NCBI GenBank assembly: GCA_022826185.1
Contig: JAJDVH010000278.1
Span: 1-57,627 of the forward strand
DNA from: Alphaproteobacteria bacterium
Lineage (GTDB): Bacteria > Pseudomonadota > Alphaproteobacteria > Bin95
Reading direction: 5' to 3'
DNA: 57,627 nucleotides
The notes beneath the pieces were generated by a model. That model saw only the letters and a program-made list of their open reading frames with translations. It was not told the DNA's origin and did no database searches. Shown here in pieces: positions 33,347-40,994 of the stretch (positions are counted from its first letter, which is position 1; every line of letters begins with the position of its first letter). Made by a program: the position numbers and the translations under genes.

Positions 33347-34143
33347 GGACGGTGGCGCTCGCCATAGTCCCGCTTCTGGCTTCCGCCGCGGCATGGGGCT
33401 TCGAACTCGACCTTGCCGCCGGAACCGGCGAGCCGTTCCAGATCGAGGCAACCGGCAGCATCGAGTGGCGGCGCGACGAGAAGGTCTATATCGCCGAGGG
33501 AGACGTCCGGGCGAAGCGGGGCAACCTCGTGCTGGAGGCCCAGACCCTGTCCGCCTACTACCGGGCGGACGACGACGGCAAGACCCGGATCAGCCGGGTC
33601 GAGGCGCAGGGCGGCGTGACGATCCAGTCCCCGGACGGGACGGCGAACGGCACGGAGGCGGTCTATGACCTCGATCGGTCGCTCATCGTGATGCGCGGCG
33701 GGGACCTTGCGCTCGCGACAGCGGAATACCGGGTCACGGCGCGCGACAGCCTGGAATTCCATCAGGATGAAAATTATGCCGTGGCGCGCGGCGCAGCCCG
33801 CGCGGTGCGGGCGGAGGAGTCCGTTGCAGCCGAGACCCTGGTGTTGCGGTTCGAGGAGGCGGACGAGGGCGGGCTCGCCGCAAGGCGCCTGGAAGCGTTC
33901 GGCGGCGTGGAGGTCCGCAGCGGGCCCGATACGGTGTCCGGGGAGCGCGGCTTCTACGACACCGAGACGCAGATCGCCGAAATCTGCGGGAATGTGCGCG
34001 TTCAGCAGGGCCCCAACCGGATGGCCGGCGAGTGCGCCGAGGTGGATATCGCCAGAGGCCGCAGCCGTCTGGTCGCCGGCGCAGGACAGCGCGTGAGCGG
34101 CCTGTTCGAACCCGGCGAAACGGAAGTCGCGCCGGCGCAATGA
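33343..34143 (+). CDS. lptA: LPS transport periplasmic protein LptA
   Basis: LptA forms the periplasmic bridge for LPS. The 266-residue product has a signal peptide (MRTVALAIVPLLASAAAWG) and an OstA/LptA domain: IEATGSIEWRRDEKVYIAEGDV, ANGTEAVYDLDRSLIVMRGG, and a second repeat GVEVRSGPDTVSGERGFYDTETQIAEICGNVRVQQG. It is longer than the usual 180 residues, with extra beta repeats in the middle. Overlaps both neighbours by four bases. Confidence 0.9.
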   Translation: MRTVALAIVPLLASAAAWGFELDLAAGTGEPFQIEATGSIEWRRDEKVYIAEGDVRAKRGNLVLEAQTLSAYYRADDDGKTRISRVEAQGGVTIQSPDGTANGTEAVYDLDRSLIVMRGGDLALATAEYRVTARDSLEFHQDENYAVARGAARAVRAEESVAAETLVLRFEEADEGGLAARRLEAFGGVEVRSGPDTVSGERGFYDTETQIAEICGNVRVQQGPNRMAGECAEVDIARGRSRLVAGAGQRVSGLFEPGETEVAPAQ

Positions 34144-34868
34144 CGGAGCCGGGCCTCGCCGCATCGAGCCTGGCCAAATGGTATCGCAGGCGCGAGGTCC
34201 TGCGCGACGTGTCGCTTTCGGTCGGACGGGGAGAGGCCGTCGGGCTGCTCGGACCGAACGGCGCCGGCAAGACGACCTGCTTCTACATTCTGACCGGGCT
34301 TACCGCGCCGGACCGCGGGTTCGTCAGCATCGACGGGCAGGACGTGACCGGCCTGCCGCTGTACAGGCGCGCCCGGCTCGGGCTTGGCTACCTGCCGCAG
34401 GAGCCCTCCATCTTCCGCGGCATGACGGTCGAGTCGAACATCCGCGCCGTGCTCGAAGTCGTCGAGAGCAGCGGGGAAACGCGCGACGCCGTGCTGAGCG
34501 ATCTGCTGGACGAGTTCGCCATCGGCCACCTGCGCCGCTCGCCGGCGGTGGCGCTTTCCGGCGGCGAGCGGCGGCGGGTCGAAATCGCCCGCGCGCTCGC
34601 GGCGCGTCCGAACTACATCCTGCTGGACGAGCCGCTCGCCGGCATCGACCCCATTGCGGTGGGCGAAATCCGCGACCTGGTCTCGCATCTCAAGGACCGC
34701 GGCATCGGCGTCCTGATTACCGACCACAATGTCCGCGAGACGCTGGAGATCGTGGACCGCGCCTATATCCTGGCGGGCGGCGCCATCCTGAAGGAAGGCG
34801 GGCCGGCGGAGATCATCGCCGACGAGCATGTCCGCCGCGTCTATCTCGGAGACACATTCAGTCTCTAG
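34140..34868 (+). CDS. lptB: LPS export ABC transporter ATPase LptB
   Basis: The 242-residue ATPase shows Walker A GPNGAGKTT (38-46), the Q-loop YLPQEPSIFRGMTVESNI, signature LSGGERRRVEIARAL, Walker B YILLDEPLAGIDP and H-switch ITDHNVRETL. These are diagnostic for LptB, which powers LPS extraction with LptF and LptG (not in this window). ATG overlaps the lptA stop. TATAAC at 34882-34887, after this gene, may give rpoN its own promoter. Confidence 0.96.
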   Translation: MTEPGLAASSLAKWYRRREVLRDVSLSVGRGEAVGLLGPNGAGKTTCFYILTGLTAPDRGFVSIDGQDVTGLPLYRRARLGLGYLPQEPSIFRGMTVESNIRAVLEVVESSGETRDAVLSDLLDEFAIGHLRRSPAVALSGGERRRVEIARALAARPNYILLDEPLAGIDPIAVGEIRDLVSHLKDRGIGVLITDHNVRETLEIVDRAYILAGGAILKEGGPAEIIADEHVRRVYLGDTFSL

Positions 34869-34924
34869 GCCCGTTTTCGGCTATAACGCGCCTCCGGGAG
34901 AGAGCGGGAGCGGCGAAAGGCTGC

Positions 34925-36358
34925 ATGAGGACGATGGCGCTCCAACCGAGGCTGCGGCAACGCCAGGCCCAGGGGCTGGCGATGACGCCCCGGCTGCAGC
35001 AGTCGATCAGGCTGTTGCAGATGGGCAGCGTCGAACTGGAAGCGTTCGTCGATTCCCAGCTCGAAGAGAATCCGTTGCTGAAACGCGACGAGCCGGACGG
35101 CGCGGCAGACGCTGTGGCGCCGCCGGGTGAACGGGACCCCCGTTCCGACGCCGCCCGGGACAGGTTCGGCTCAGCGGAGAACTTCGCTGCCATGCCCCGG
35201 GGCGCGGGCGCTTTCGACGCCGATGGCCCCGGCCCGGAGGAGCGCGTGGCGGCGGCTCCCAGCCTGCGCGACCGCCTGGAACGGCAGCTGGTGCTGGATA
35301 TCGCGGACTCCCGGGACCGGCTGATCGGGCGGGCGATCATCGATGCGCTCGATCCCTCCGGCTGGTTCACCGCCGATCTCGAAGGCTTCGCATTGGCGCT
35401 GGGCGCACGGCCCGAGGATGTCGAGCGCGTGTTGCTGCGCCTGCAGCAGTGCGAGCCCGCGGGTCTTTTCGCCCGTTCTCTGGCGGAGTGCCTGGCGCTG
35501 CAACTGCGCGACCGGGGCCGTTACGGTCCGGCGATGGCGGCGCTGCTGGACAATCTCGACCTTCTGGCGGCCGGGCGGTTCGATGCGCTGGGGAAAGCCT
35601 GCGGCGTCAACGGGGACGAACTCGCGCGGATGGTGCGCGAACTGCGTTCGCTCGACCCGAAACCGGCAGCGGCCCTCGACGGGGAAGCCGCGGCGCTGCT
35701 GGTCGTCCCCGATATCCTGGTGCGCGCGCATCCCGGTGGCGGCTGGGCGGTCGAACTCAACGACGAGGCGCTGCCCCGCGTGCTGGTGGACCGGGAATAT
35801 TACGCGCGTGTGCACGGCGGCGCGGCGTCGGATGCCGTTCGGGAATTCCTGGCGGACCGGTTGAGCAGCGCCAATTGGCTGGTGAAGGCGCTGCACCAGC
35901 GGGCGGAGACCATGCTCAAGGTCGCTGCCGAACTGGTGCGCCGGCAGCACGCCTTCTTCGCGCAAGGGGTCGGGCACCTGCGCCCGCTGACATTGCGCGA
36001 TATCGCGGAAGCCGTGGGGGTCCACGAGAGCACCGTCAGCCGTGTGACGGCGAACAAGTATCTCGCCGCGCCCCCCGGCGTTTTCGAGCTCAAATATTTC
36101 TTCACCGCGGCGATAGCCGGGACGGACGGCGGCGCGCTCCATTCGGCCGAGGCGGTCCGCCACCGGCTGAAGGCGTTGATCGACGCCGAGGAGCCCGGCA
36201 GGACGCTTTCGGACGACAAGCTGGTGGCCGCCATGCGCATCGACGGGATCGACATCGCGCGCCGGACCGTTGCGAAATACCGGGAGACAATGGGGATTCC
36301 GTCGTCCGTGCAGCGCCGCCGGCGCAAATTGGCGGCTGCCGGGGGAAAAGGGCATTGA
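34925..36358 (+). CDS. rpoN: RNA polymerase sigma-54 factor
   Basis: A 477-residue sigma-54. Region I is Gln/Leu-rich (LRQRQAQGLAMTPRLQQSIRLLQM), the core-binding domain follows, the HTH is VHESTVSRVTANKYLAAPPG, and the RpoN box ARRTVAKYRE lies at about 445-454. It directs transcription from -24/-12 promoters with enhancer-binding proteins. ATG 34925 is preceded by GAAAGG; the long upstream extension of the frame overlaps lptB and is not coding. The lptB-rpoN-hpf-ptsN order is classic. Confidence 0.97.
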   Translation: MRTMALQPRLRQRQAQGLAMTPRLQQSIRLLQMGSVELEAFVDSQLEENPLLKRDEPDGAADAVAPPGERDPRSDAARDRFGSAENFAAMPRGAGAFDADGPGPEERVAAAPSLRDRLERQLVLDIADSRDRLIGRAIIDALDPSGWFTADLEGFALALGARPEDVERVLLRLQQCEPAGLFARSLAECLALQLRDRGRYGPAMAALLDNLDLLAAGRFDALGKACGVNGDELARMVRELRSLDPKPAAALDGEAAALLVVPDILVRAHPGGGWAVELNDEALPRVLVDREYYARVHGGAASDAVREFLADRLSSANWLVKALHQRAETMLKVAAELVRRQHAFFAQGVGHLRPLTLRDIAEAVGVHESTVSRVTANKYLAAPPGVFELKYFFTAAIAGTDGGALHSAEAVRHRLKALIDAEEPGRTLSDDKLVAAMRIDGIDIARRTVAKYRETMGIPSSVQRRRRKLAAAGGKGH

Positions 36359-36426
36359 CCCGGGGCCATGCGCGCTCCTAAATTTTGCCCAGAACCGCCC
36401 GGTCCGGAGACAGTGGGGAGCGGCAG

Positions 36427-37011
36427 GTGCGGATTTCCGTAAGCGGTAAACAACTGGACGTGAGCCAGGGGCTCGCCGAACGGGTCAAGACGTCGCTGGA
36501 GCAGTCGGTAGCCCGCTATTTCGATCGGGCGATCGATGCGCAGATCGCGTTTTCGAAGCAGGGCACCGGCATCCGGGCGGATGTCTCGGTCCATGCCGGG
36601 CGCGGGCTGACGGTGCAGACGCACGGCCAGGCGGCGGACCCGTGGCTGGCCTTCGGCGAGGCGGAGGAGAAGGTCGCGAAGCGCCTTCGCCGCCACAAGC
36701 GCCGGCTGCGCAACCACCATGGGCGCGAGGAAACCGGGACGGACCGATGGCCGGTCGCGCACCGGGTTCTCGACGAACCGGAAGGCGCCGCAGAAGAAGC
36801 GCCCGAGGACGCGCCCGCGATCATCGCGGAGATGACCGAGGACGTGCTCACGCTCAGCGTGGGCGAAGCCGTGATGCACATGGATTTCGGCGGCCAGCCG
36901 GCATTGATGTTCCGCAATGCCGCGCATGGCGGCCTGAACATGATCTACCGGCGCGCCGACGGCAATGTCGGCTGGGTTGACCCTGACGGCCAGCCCGGCC
37001 GAAGCGGCTGA
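36427..37011 (+). CDS. hpf: Long-form ribosome hibernation promoting factor
   Basis: The 194-residue product has the S30AE domain (1-110: VRISVSGKQLDVSQGLAERVK, SVHAGRGLTVQTHGQAADPWLAFGEAEEKVAKRLRRHKRR) and the C-terminal dimerisation domain (LSVGEAVMHMDFGGQPALMFRNAAHGGLNMIYRRADGNVGWV). This is the long HPF that forms 100S ribosome dimers. GTG 36427 is taken because GGGGAG lies just upstream; a TTG at 36385 is the alternative. Situated directly after rpoN. Confidence 0.92.
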   Translation: MRISVSGKQLDVSQGLAERVKTSLEQSVARYFDRAIDAQIAFSKQGTGIRADVSVHAGRGLTVQTHGQAADPWLAFGEAEEKVAKRLRRHKRRLRNHHGREETGTDRWPVAHRVLDEPEGAAEEAPEDAPAIIAEMTEDVLTLSVGEAVMHMDFGGQPALMFRNAAHGGLNMIYRRADGNVGWVDPDGQPGRSG

Positions 37012-37018
37012 CGCCGCG

Positions 37019-37465
37019 ATGGGCGTACTCGAGCTGGTCGGTCCCGGCGGCGTGATGGCCGATCTGGAGGCGTCCAGCAAGAAGCACGCGCTGGAGCTGA
37101 TGGCGGCCTTCGCCGCGGACAGCCTGGGCTTGAGCTCGAAGGCGGTGTTCACCGTGCTGGTGGACCGGGAGAAGCTCGGCAGCACCGGCGTCGGGCGCGG
37201 CATCGCCATTCCCCATGCCAAGATGGCCGGGCTCGAGGGGATTCACGGCTTCCTCATCCGCTCGCGGGAGGCCGTGCCCTTCGAGGCGGTCGACGACGAG
37301 CCGGTCGATCTCTTCTTCCTGCTGCTCGCGCCGGAAAGCGCCGGCGCGGAGCATCTGAAGGCGCTGGCACGGGTCTCGCGCGCGCTCCGAGACCGGGACA
37401 CGGTCAAGGCTCTCAGGGAGGCCGCCGGCGCCGCCGCCATGCGCGCTGTGCTGGAGGACCGTTAG
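37019..37465 (+). CDS. ptsN: Nitrogen PTS EIIA component
   Basis: PtsN (EIIA-Ntr) is phosphorylated on a His by NPr and regulates potassium uptake and other targets. The 148-residue form starts MGVLELVGPGGVMADLEASSKK and carries His66 in GRGIAIPHAKMAG. An ATG at 36965, inside hpf, is an alternative start. The stop overlaps the stop of the convergent MFS gene by two bases (TTAG). Confidence 0.94.
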   Translation: MGVLELVGPGGVMADLEASSKKHALELMAAFAADSLGLSSKAVFTVLVDREKLGSTGVGRGIAIPHAKMAGLEGIHGFLIRSREAVPFEAVDDEPVDLFFLLLAPESAGAEHLKALARVSRALRDRDTVKALREAAGAAAMRAVLEDR

Positions 37466-38643
37466 CCGGCTCGCTGCTGCCGGCGCATCCGGCGCGAGAG
37501 GACGCCCGCCAGCAGCAGGCTGCACGCTGAAAGCGCCGCCATGAACCAGAAGGCATCGCCGCCGAAGCGCTCATAGAGCGGGCCCGAAACCACGAGCGCG
37601 AGCCCCACGGCGCCGCCCATGGCCAACGAGGAATAGAGGCCCTGCGCGGTCGCCGAGATTTCCGGCGGGACATGGCGCTGGAGGTAGGTCATGCCGCCGA
37701 GATGCGTCGCGGCGAAGGTGAACCCGTGCAGCATCTGGACCGGCGCCAGCAGCCAGAGGTCGGTCGTCAGCGCCGTGCCCGCCCAGCGCAGCATGGCCGC
37801 CGCCGCGCCGAGCGCGATCAGGCCGGCAATGCCGAGGCGGTCCACGACCCGCTTGCCGAGCGCGAACAGCGCGACTTCCGAGATGACGCCGACGGCCCAG
37901 AGCGGCCCGGTGATGTCCTTGTCGTACCCCGCTTCCTCCCAGTGGATCGTGCCGAAGCCCATCAGCACCGCATGGCTCGCCATGTTGCAGGCGATGGCGG
38001 CGACGCAGAGCAGGAAGCCCGTATCCCGCAAGAGGCCTCCCGCGGCCCGCCATATCGCACGCTGCGCCTGCGAGCGGGCGTCCGGCAGGACCGCCGTCGC
38101 CAGCGCCACCCAGGCGAGCCCGGCGACCATGGCCGCGACGATGGCGTCGTCGCCGCGTCCGGCCAGCGCCCAGCCCCCGCCCGTCGAGGCCACGATGAAG
38201 GCGACCGAACCCCAGACCCGCAGCCGGCCGTAGTCCAGCCGCCGGGAGCGCGCCGTGAGCAGCGCGATATTGTCCGAGAGCGGCAGGGTCGGCCCGTGGG
38301 CGAGCGCGAACAGCAGTACGAGACCGAGCACCGGCCAGAAGCCTTCCGCCAGCGGAAAGCAGGCTGCGACCGCCACCGAGGCGACCGCGAAGCGGAGCGC
38401 ATAGCGCCGCCGTTCGCCCTGCCAGTCGGCGAAGACCATCACGGCCGGGTTGACGGCCACCCGCAGCCAGATGCTCGCCGCGATGACCCAGGCGATTTCC
38501 GGCGCGTCGAGGCCCCGCGACTCCAGCCAGAGCGGGAAGAAGGGCTGATAGACGCCGACCATCGCGAAATAGGCGGTATAGAAGAGCGAGATGCGGAGCG
38601 CGGGGCGTGCGGCCTCCGCCTGCCGGACCCGGGAGGTGCTCAT
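37462..38643 (-). CDS. MFS transporter (HcaT/LacY-like MFS_1-like group)
   Basis: A 393-residue protein with 12 hydrophobic segments. The opening LRISLFYTAYFAMVGVYQPFFPLWLESRGL and the central GRLRVWGSVAFIVAS resemble the phenylpropionate-permease/nucleoside-symporter-like branch of MFS. The start ATG 38643 is followed by a short cytosolic tail; extending the frame to 39051 would run antisense through the decarboxylase gene. Divergent from the ThDP genes with a 51-bp gap. Substrate unknown. Confidence 0.85.
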   Translation of the reverse strand: MSTSRVRQAEAARPALRISLFYTAYFAMVGVYQPFFPLWLESRGLDAPEIAWVIAASIWLRVAVNPAVMVFADWQGERRRYALRFAVASVAVAACFPLAEGFWPVLGLVLLFALAHGPTLPLSDNIALLTARSRRLDYGRLRVWGSVAFIVASTGGGWALAGRGDDAIVAAMVAGLAWVALATAVLPDARSQAQRAIWRAAGGLLRDTGFLLCVAAIACNMASHAVLMGFGTIHWEEAGYDKDITGPLWAVGVISEVALFALGKRVVDRLGIAGLIALGAAAAMLRWAGTALTTDLWLLAPVQMLHGFTFAATHLGGMTYLQRHVPPEISATAQGLYSSLAMGGAVGLALVVSGPLYERFGGDAFWFMAALSACSLLLAGVLSRRMRRQQRAG

Positions 38644-38694
38644 GGCGCCCGCCTCCGGTATATGGAAGCGCCGACAGGGGGGACGGGAACGGAC

Positions 38695-39219
38695 ATGGAC
38701 GAGTGGCGGGACGGGATTTTCGAGGCCATCAAGGCGGCGGGCGTGACCCAGGTCGCCTATGTGCCGGACGCCGGGCACAGCCGGCTGATCGAGCGCTCGA
38801 TCGAGGACAACGACCTGCGCGCGGTGTCGCTCACCACCGAGGAGGAGGGCGTGGCGCTGCTCGCCGGCGCCTGGCTCGGCGGCGCGAAGGGCGTGCTGCT
38901 GCTGCAATCCTCGGGCGTCGGCAATTGCGTCAACATGCTCTCCTTGGCAAGGACCTGCGCCTTCCCGCTGGTGATGCTGGTGACCATGCGCGGCGAATGG
39001 GGCGAGTTCAATAGCTGGCAGAAGCCGATGGGCGCGACGACCCGGGCGCATCTGGAGCTCTGCGGGGCCACCTGCTACCGCTGCGACCGGCCGGAGGACG
39101 TGCGCGAGACCGTCGAGTCGGCCTTCCGCTTCGCCTATTTCACCAACTCGATCGCCGCTGTGCTGCTGGGACAGCGGCTGATCGGCGCCAAGGTGTTCGA
39201 GGAGCCGGCGCCATGCTGA
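38695..39219 (+). CDS. ThDP-dependent decarboxylase, N-terminal (Pyr) subunit
   Basis: The 174-residue product is the pyrimidine-binding half of a ThDP enzyme in the sulfopyruvate/phosphonopyruvate decarboxylase group: VTQVAYVPDAGHSRLIE, the catalytic Glu in SLTTEEEGVALLAGAWLGG, LLLQSSGVGNCVNMLSLA and MLVTMRGEWGEFNSWQ. The other half is encoded next, overlapping by seven bases. Split enzymes of this kind are heteromers. A physiological 2-oxoacid substrate cannot be assigned; no phosphonate or coenzyme M genes are nearby. Confidence 0.85.
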   Translation: MDEWRDGIFEAIKAAGVTQVAYVPDAGHSRLIERSIEDNDLRAVSLTTEEEGVALLAGAWLGGAKGVLLLQSSGVGNCVNMLSLARTCAFPLVMLVTMRGEWGEFNSWQKPMGATTRAHLELCGATCYRCDRPEDVRETVESAFRFAYFTNSIAAVLLGQRLIGAKVFEEPAPC

Positions 39220-39788
39220 ACCGGAGGGAGGCCGTGAGCCGGCTGCTGGCGGACCGGGGCGACATGCTGGTGGTCGCGGGGCTCGGCCAGTCCTGCTTCG
39301 ACTGCTTCGCGGCCGGCGACGACCCGCGCAATTTCTACCTCTGGGGCGCGATGGGCGGGGCCGTGCCGGCGGGCCTCGGGATCGCGCTTGCGCAGCCGGA
39401 GCGCCGGGTGCTGGTGGTGACGGGCGACGGCGATGCGCTGATGAGCGCGGGCGCGTTCGCCACCGTCGGGGCCGAGGCGCCGGAGAACCTCGCGATCTGC
39501 ATCCTCGACAATGAGCGCTACGGCGAGACCGGCGGGCAGGTGACGCACACGGCGCGCGGCGCGGACCTGGCGGCGATGGCGGCGGCGGGCGGCGTCGGCA
39601 AGGCCCGGACCGTGCGCACGGAAGCCGAGCTGGCCGACGCCGTCGGCGCGCTCCGGTCCGGCGCGGGGCCGCTGGTCGCGGTCGTCAAGGTCGCGCCCGA
39701 AAGCGAGCTCGGCGCGCTGCCGCCCCAGGACGGCCCGCACCTCAAGCGCCGCTTCCGCGCCGCCGCGCTCGGCGTCGAGGACAAGTAG
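39213..39788 (+). CDS. ThDP-dependent decarboxylase, C-terminal (PP) subunit
   Basis: The 191-residue product is the diphosphate-binding half: NFYLWGAMGGAVPAGLGIALA and the ThDP/Mg motif GDGDALMSAGAFATVGAEAPENLAICILDN (GDG...N). NERYGETGGQVTHT is typical of sulfopyruvate/phosphonopyruvate decarboxylase beta chains. ATG 39213 overlaps the alpha gene, implying coupled, equimolar synthesis. Confidence 0.88.
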   Translation: MLNRREAVSRLLADRGDMLVVAGLGQSCFDCFAAGDDPRNFYLWGAMGGAVPAGLGIALAQPERRVLVVTGDGDALMSAGAFATVGAEAPENLAICILDNERYGETGGQVTHTARGADLAAMAAAGGVGKARTVRTEAELADAVGALRSGAGPLVAVVKVAPESELGALPPQDGPHLKRRFRAAALGVEDK

Positions 39789-39795
39789 GGCGCGC

Positions 39796-40170
39796 ATGGC
39801 CCGGTTGCCTGTCGAGTTCCAGCCGGCCATCGGCCGCGATGCGCGGGCGGTGGCGGGCCTTGCGCGGGAGGCCGACGGCTCGATCTGCGCGGTCTGGCTG
39901 TCGGCGATCGGCGGGCTGGCGCTGGCTTTCCTGCTGTTCTTCGAGCCGGCGGGCATGGCGGCATGGATGATCTACGCCAATGCGGGCGGGCTGGCGCTCT
40001 GCCTGCTGGCGGCGCTCGGGCGCTGGCTCGGCTGCACCGTCCGGGCGCGCCGGATCGCCGTGGGCTGGAGGCAGGCGGGCGTCGTCTTCCTGCCCGGGTC
40101 CGAGGGGCTTGTCGAATATGGCGGCGCGGTCCACGATCCGGCGCCGCCGCCGGAGCGGGCGGACGGGTAG
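39796..40170 (+). CDS. Small membrane protein of unknown function
   Basis: A 124-residue protein with two adjacent hydrophobic segments (about 32-49 AVWLSAIGGLALAFLLFF and 54-75) and hydrophilic ends. The C-terminal part (VGWRQAGVVFLPGSEGLVEYGGAVHD) looks soluble. It begins 7 bp after the decarboxylase beta gene and ends 23 bp before the SDR gene, so it is probably in the same transcript. I do not recognise the family. Confidence 0.6.
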   Translation: MARLPVEFQPAIGRDARAVAGLAREADGSICAVWLSAIGGLALAFLLFFEPAGMAAWMIYANAGGLALCLLAALGRWLGCTVRARRIAVGWRQAGVVFLPGSEGLVEYGGAVHDPAPPPERADG

Positions 40171-40193
40171 AACGGCGCCGGGGAGAGCGAGGC

Positions 40194-40955
40194 ATGGCAA
40201 GGCTTGCAGGCAAGGTCGCGGTCATCACGGGAGCGACCGGGGGCATCGGCGCGGCGGCCTCGCGGCTGTTCGCGGCGGAGGGCGCGGACCTCATGCTGGT
40301 CGATCTGGACGCGGAGCGGCTGGAGGCGCTGGCCGGCGAGACCGGCGCGGCCTGGCATGCCGCCGACGTGTCCGATCCCGAGGCCAACGAAGCGATCGCG
40401 GCGGCGACCGCCGAGCGCTTCGGCGGCATCGACATCGGCCTGCTCAACGCCGGCATAGAAGGCGCGCTCGCCCCCATCGGCGACTATACGGTCGAGATGT
40501 TCGACCGCGTCATGGCGGTCAATGCGCGCGGGGTCTGGCTCGGCCTCAAGGCGCTGATGCCGCATCTGGAGCGGCGCGGCGGCGGCTCGCTGGTGCTGAC
40601 TTCCTCGACGGCGGGCATCCGCGCCGTCCCGGACATGTCCGCCTATACCGCCTCCAAGCATGCCGTGATCGGGCTGATGCGCTCGGCCGCCATCGAGGGC
40701 TCGGCGTCGAACATCCGCGTCAACACGGTCAATCCCTCGCCCATCGACACGCGCATGATCCAGAGCCTGGAGGACATGCACGGCGTCCCGCGCTCCGGCG
40801 CGAACCAGCCGCTGGCCGGCGCGACGCCGCTCAGGCGCTACGGGGAGCCGGAAGAGGTGGCGCGCCTCATGCTGTTCCTCGCCAGCGACGAGTCCGGCTT
40901 CTGCACCGGCGGCGTCTATATGGTCGATGGCGGCGTCTCCGCCGGACGGTTGTAG
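40194..40955 (+). CDS. Short-chain dehydrogenase/reductase
   Basis: A 253-residue classical SDR: TGATGGIG (12-19) for the dinucleotide, VDLD after beta-2 (suggesting NAD rather than NADP), LLNAGI, Ser137, Tyr150 and Lys154 (SAYTASKHA) and the C-terminal FCTGGVYMVDGGVSAG. A GGGGAGAGCGAGG ribosome site precedes the ATG. Last gene of the ThDP block, convergent with the TonB-dependent receptor A. Confidence 0.92.
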   Translation: MARLAGKVAVITGATGGIGAAASRLFAAEGADLMLVDLDAERLEALAGETGAAWHAADVSDPEANEAIAAATAERFGGIDIGLLNAGIEGALAPIGDYTVEMFDRVMAVNARGVWLGLKALMPHLERRGGGSLVLTSSTAGIRAVPDMSAYTASKHAVIGLMRSAAIEGSASNIRVNTVNPSPIDTRMIQSLEDMHGVPRSGANQPLAGATPLRRYGEPEEVARLMLFLASDESGFCTGGVYMVDGGVSAGRL

Positions 40956-40994
40956 GACGGAAAAGACGCGGGTCCTGCATGGAGGCCGTCGGTA

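Noticed and set aside
34882-34887. TATAAC upstream of rpoN as a defined promoter
   Set aside because: No acceptable -35 hexamer at 16-18 bp spacing was found, so it is mentioned but not called.
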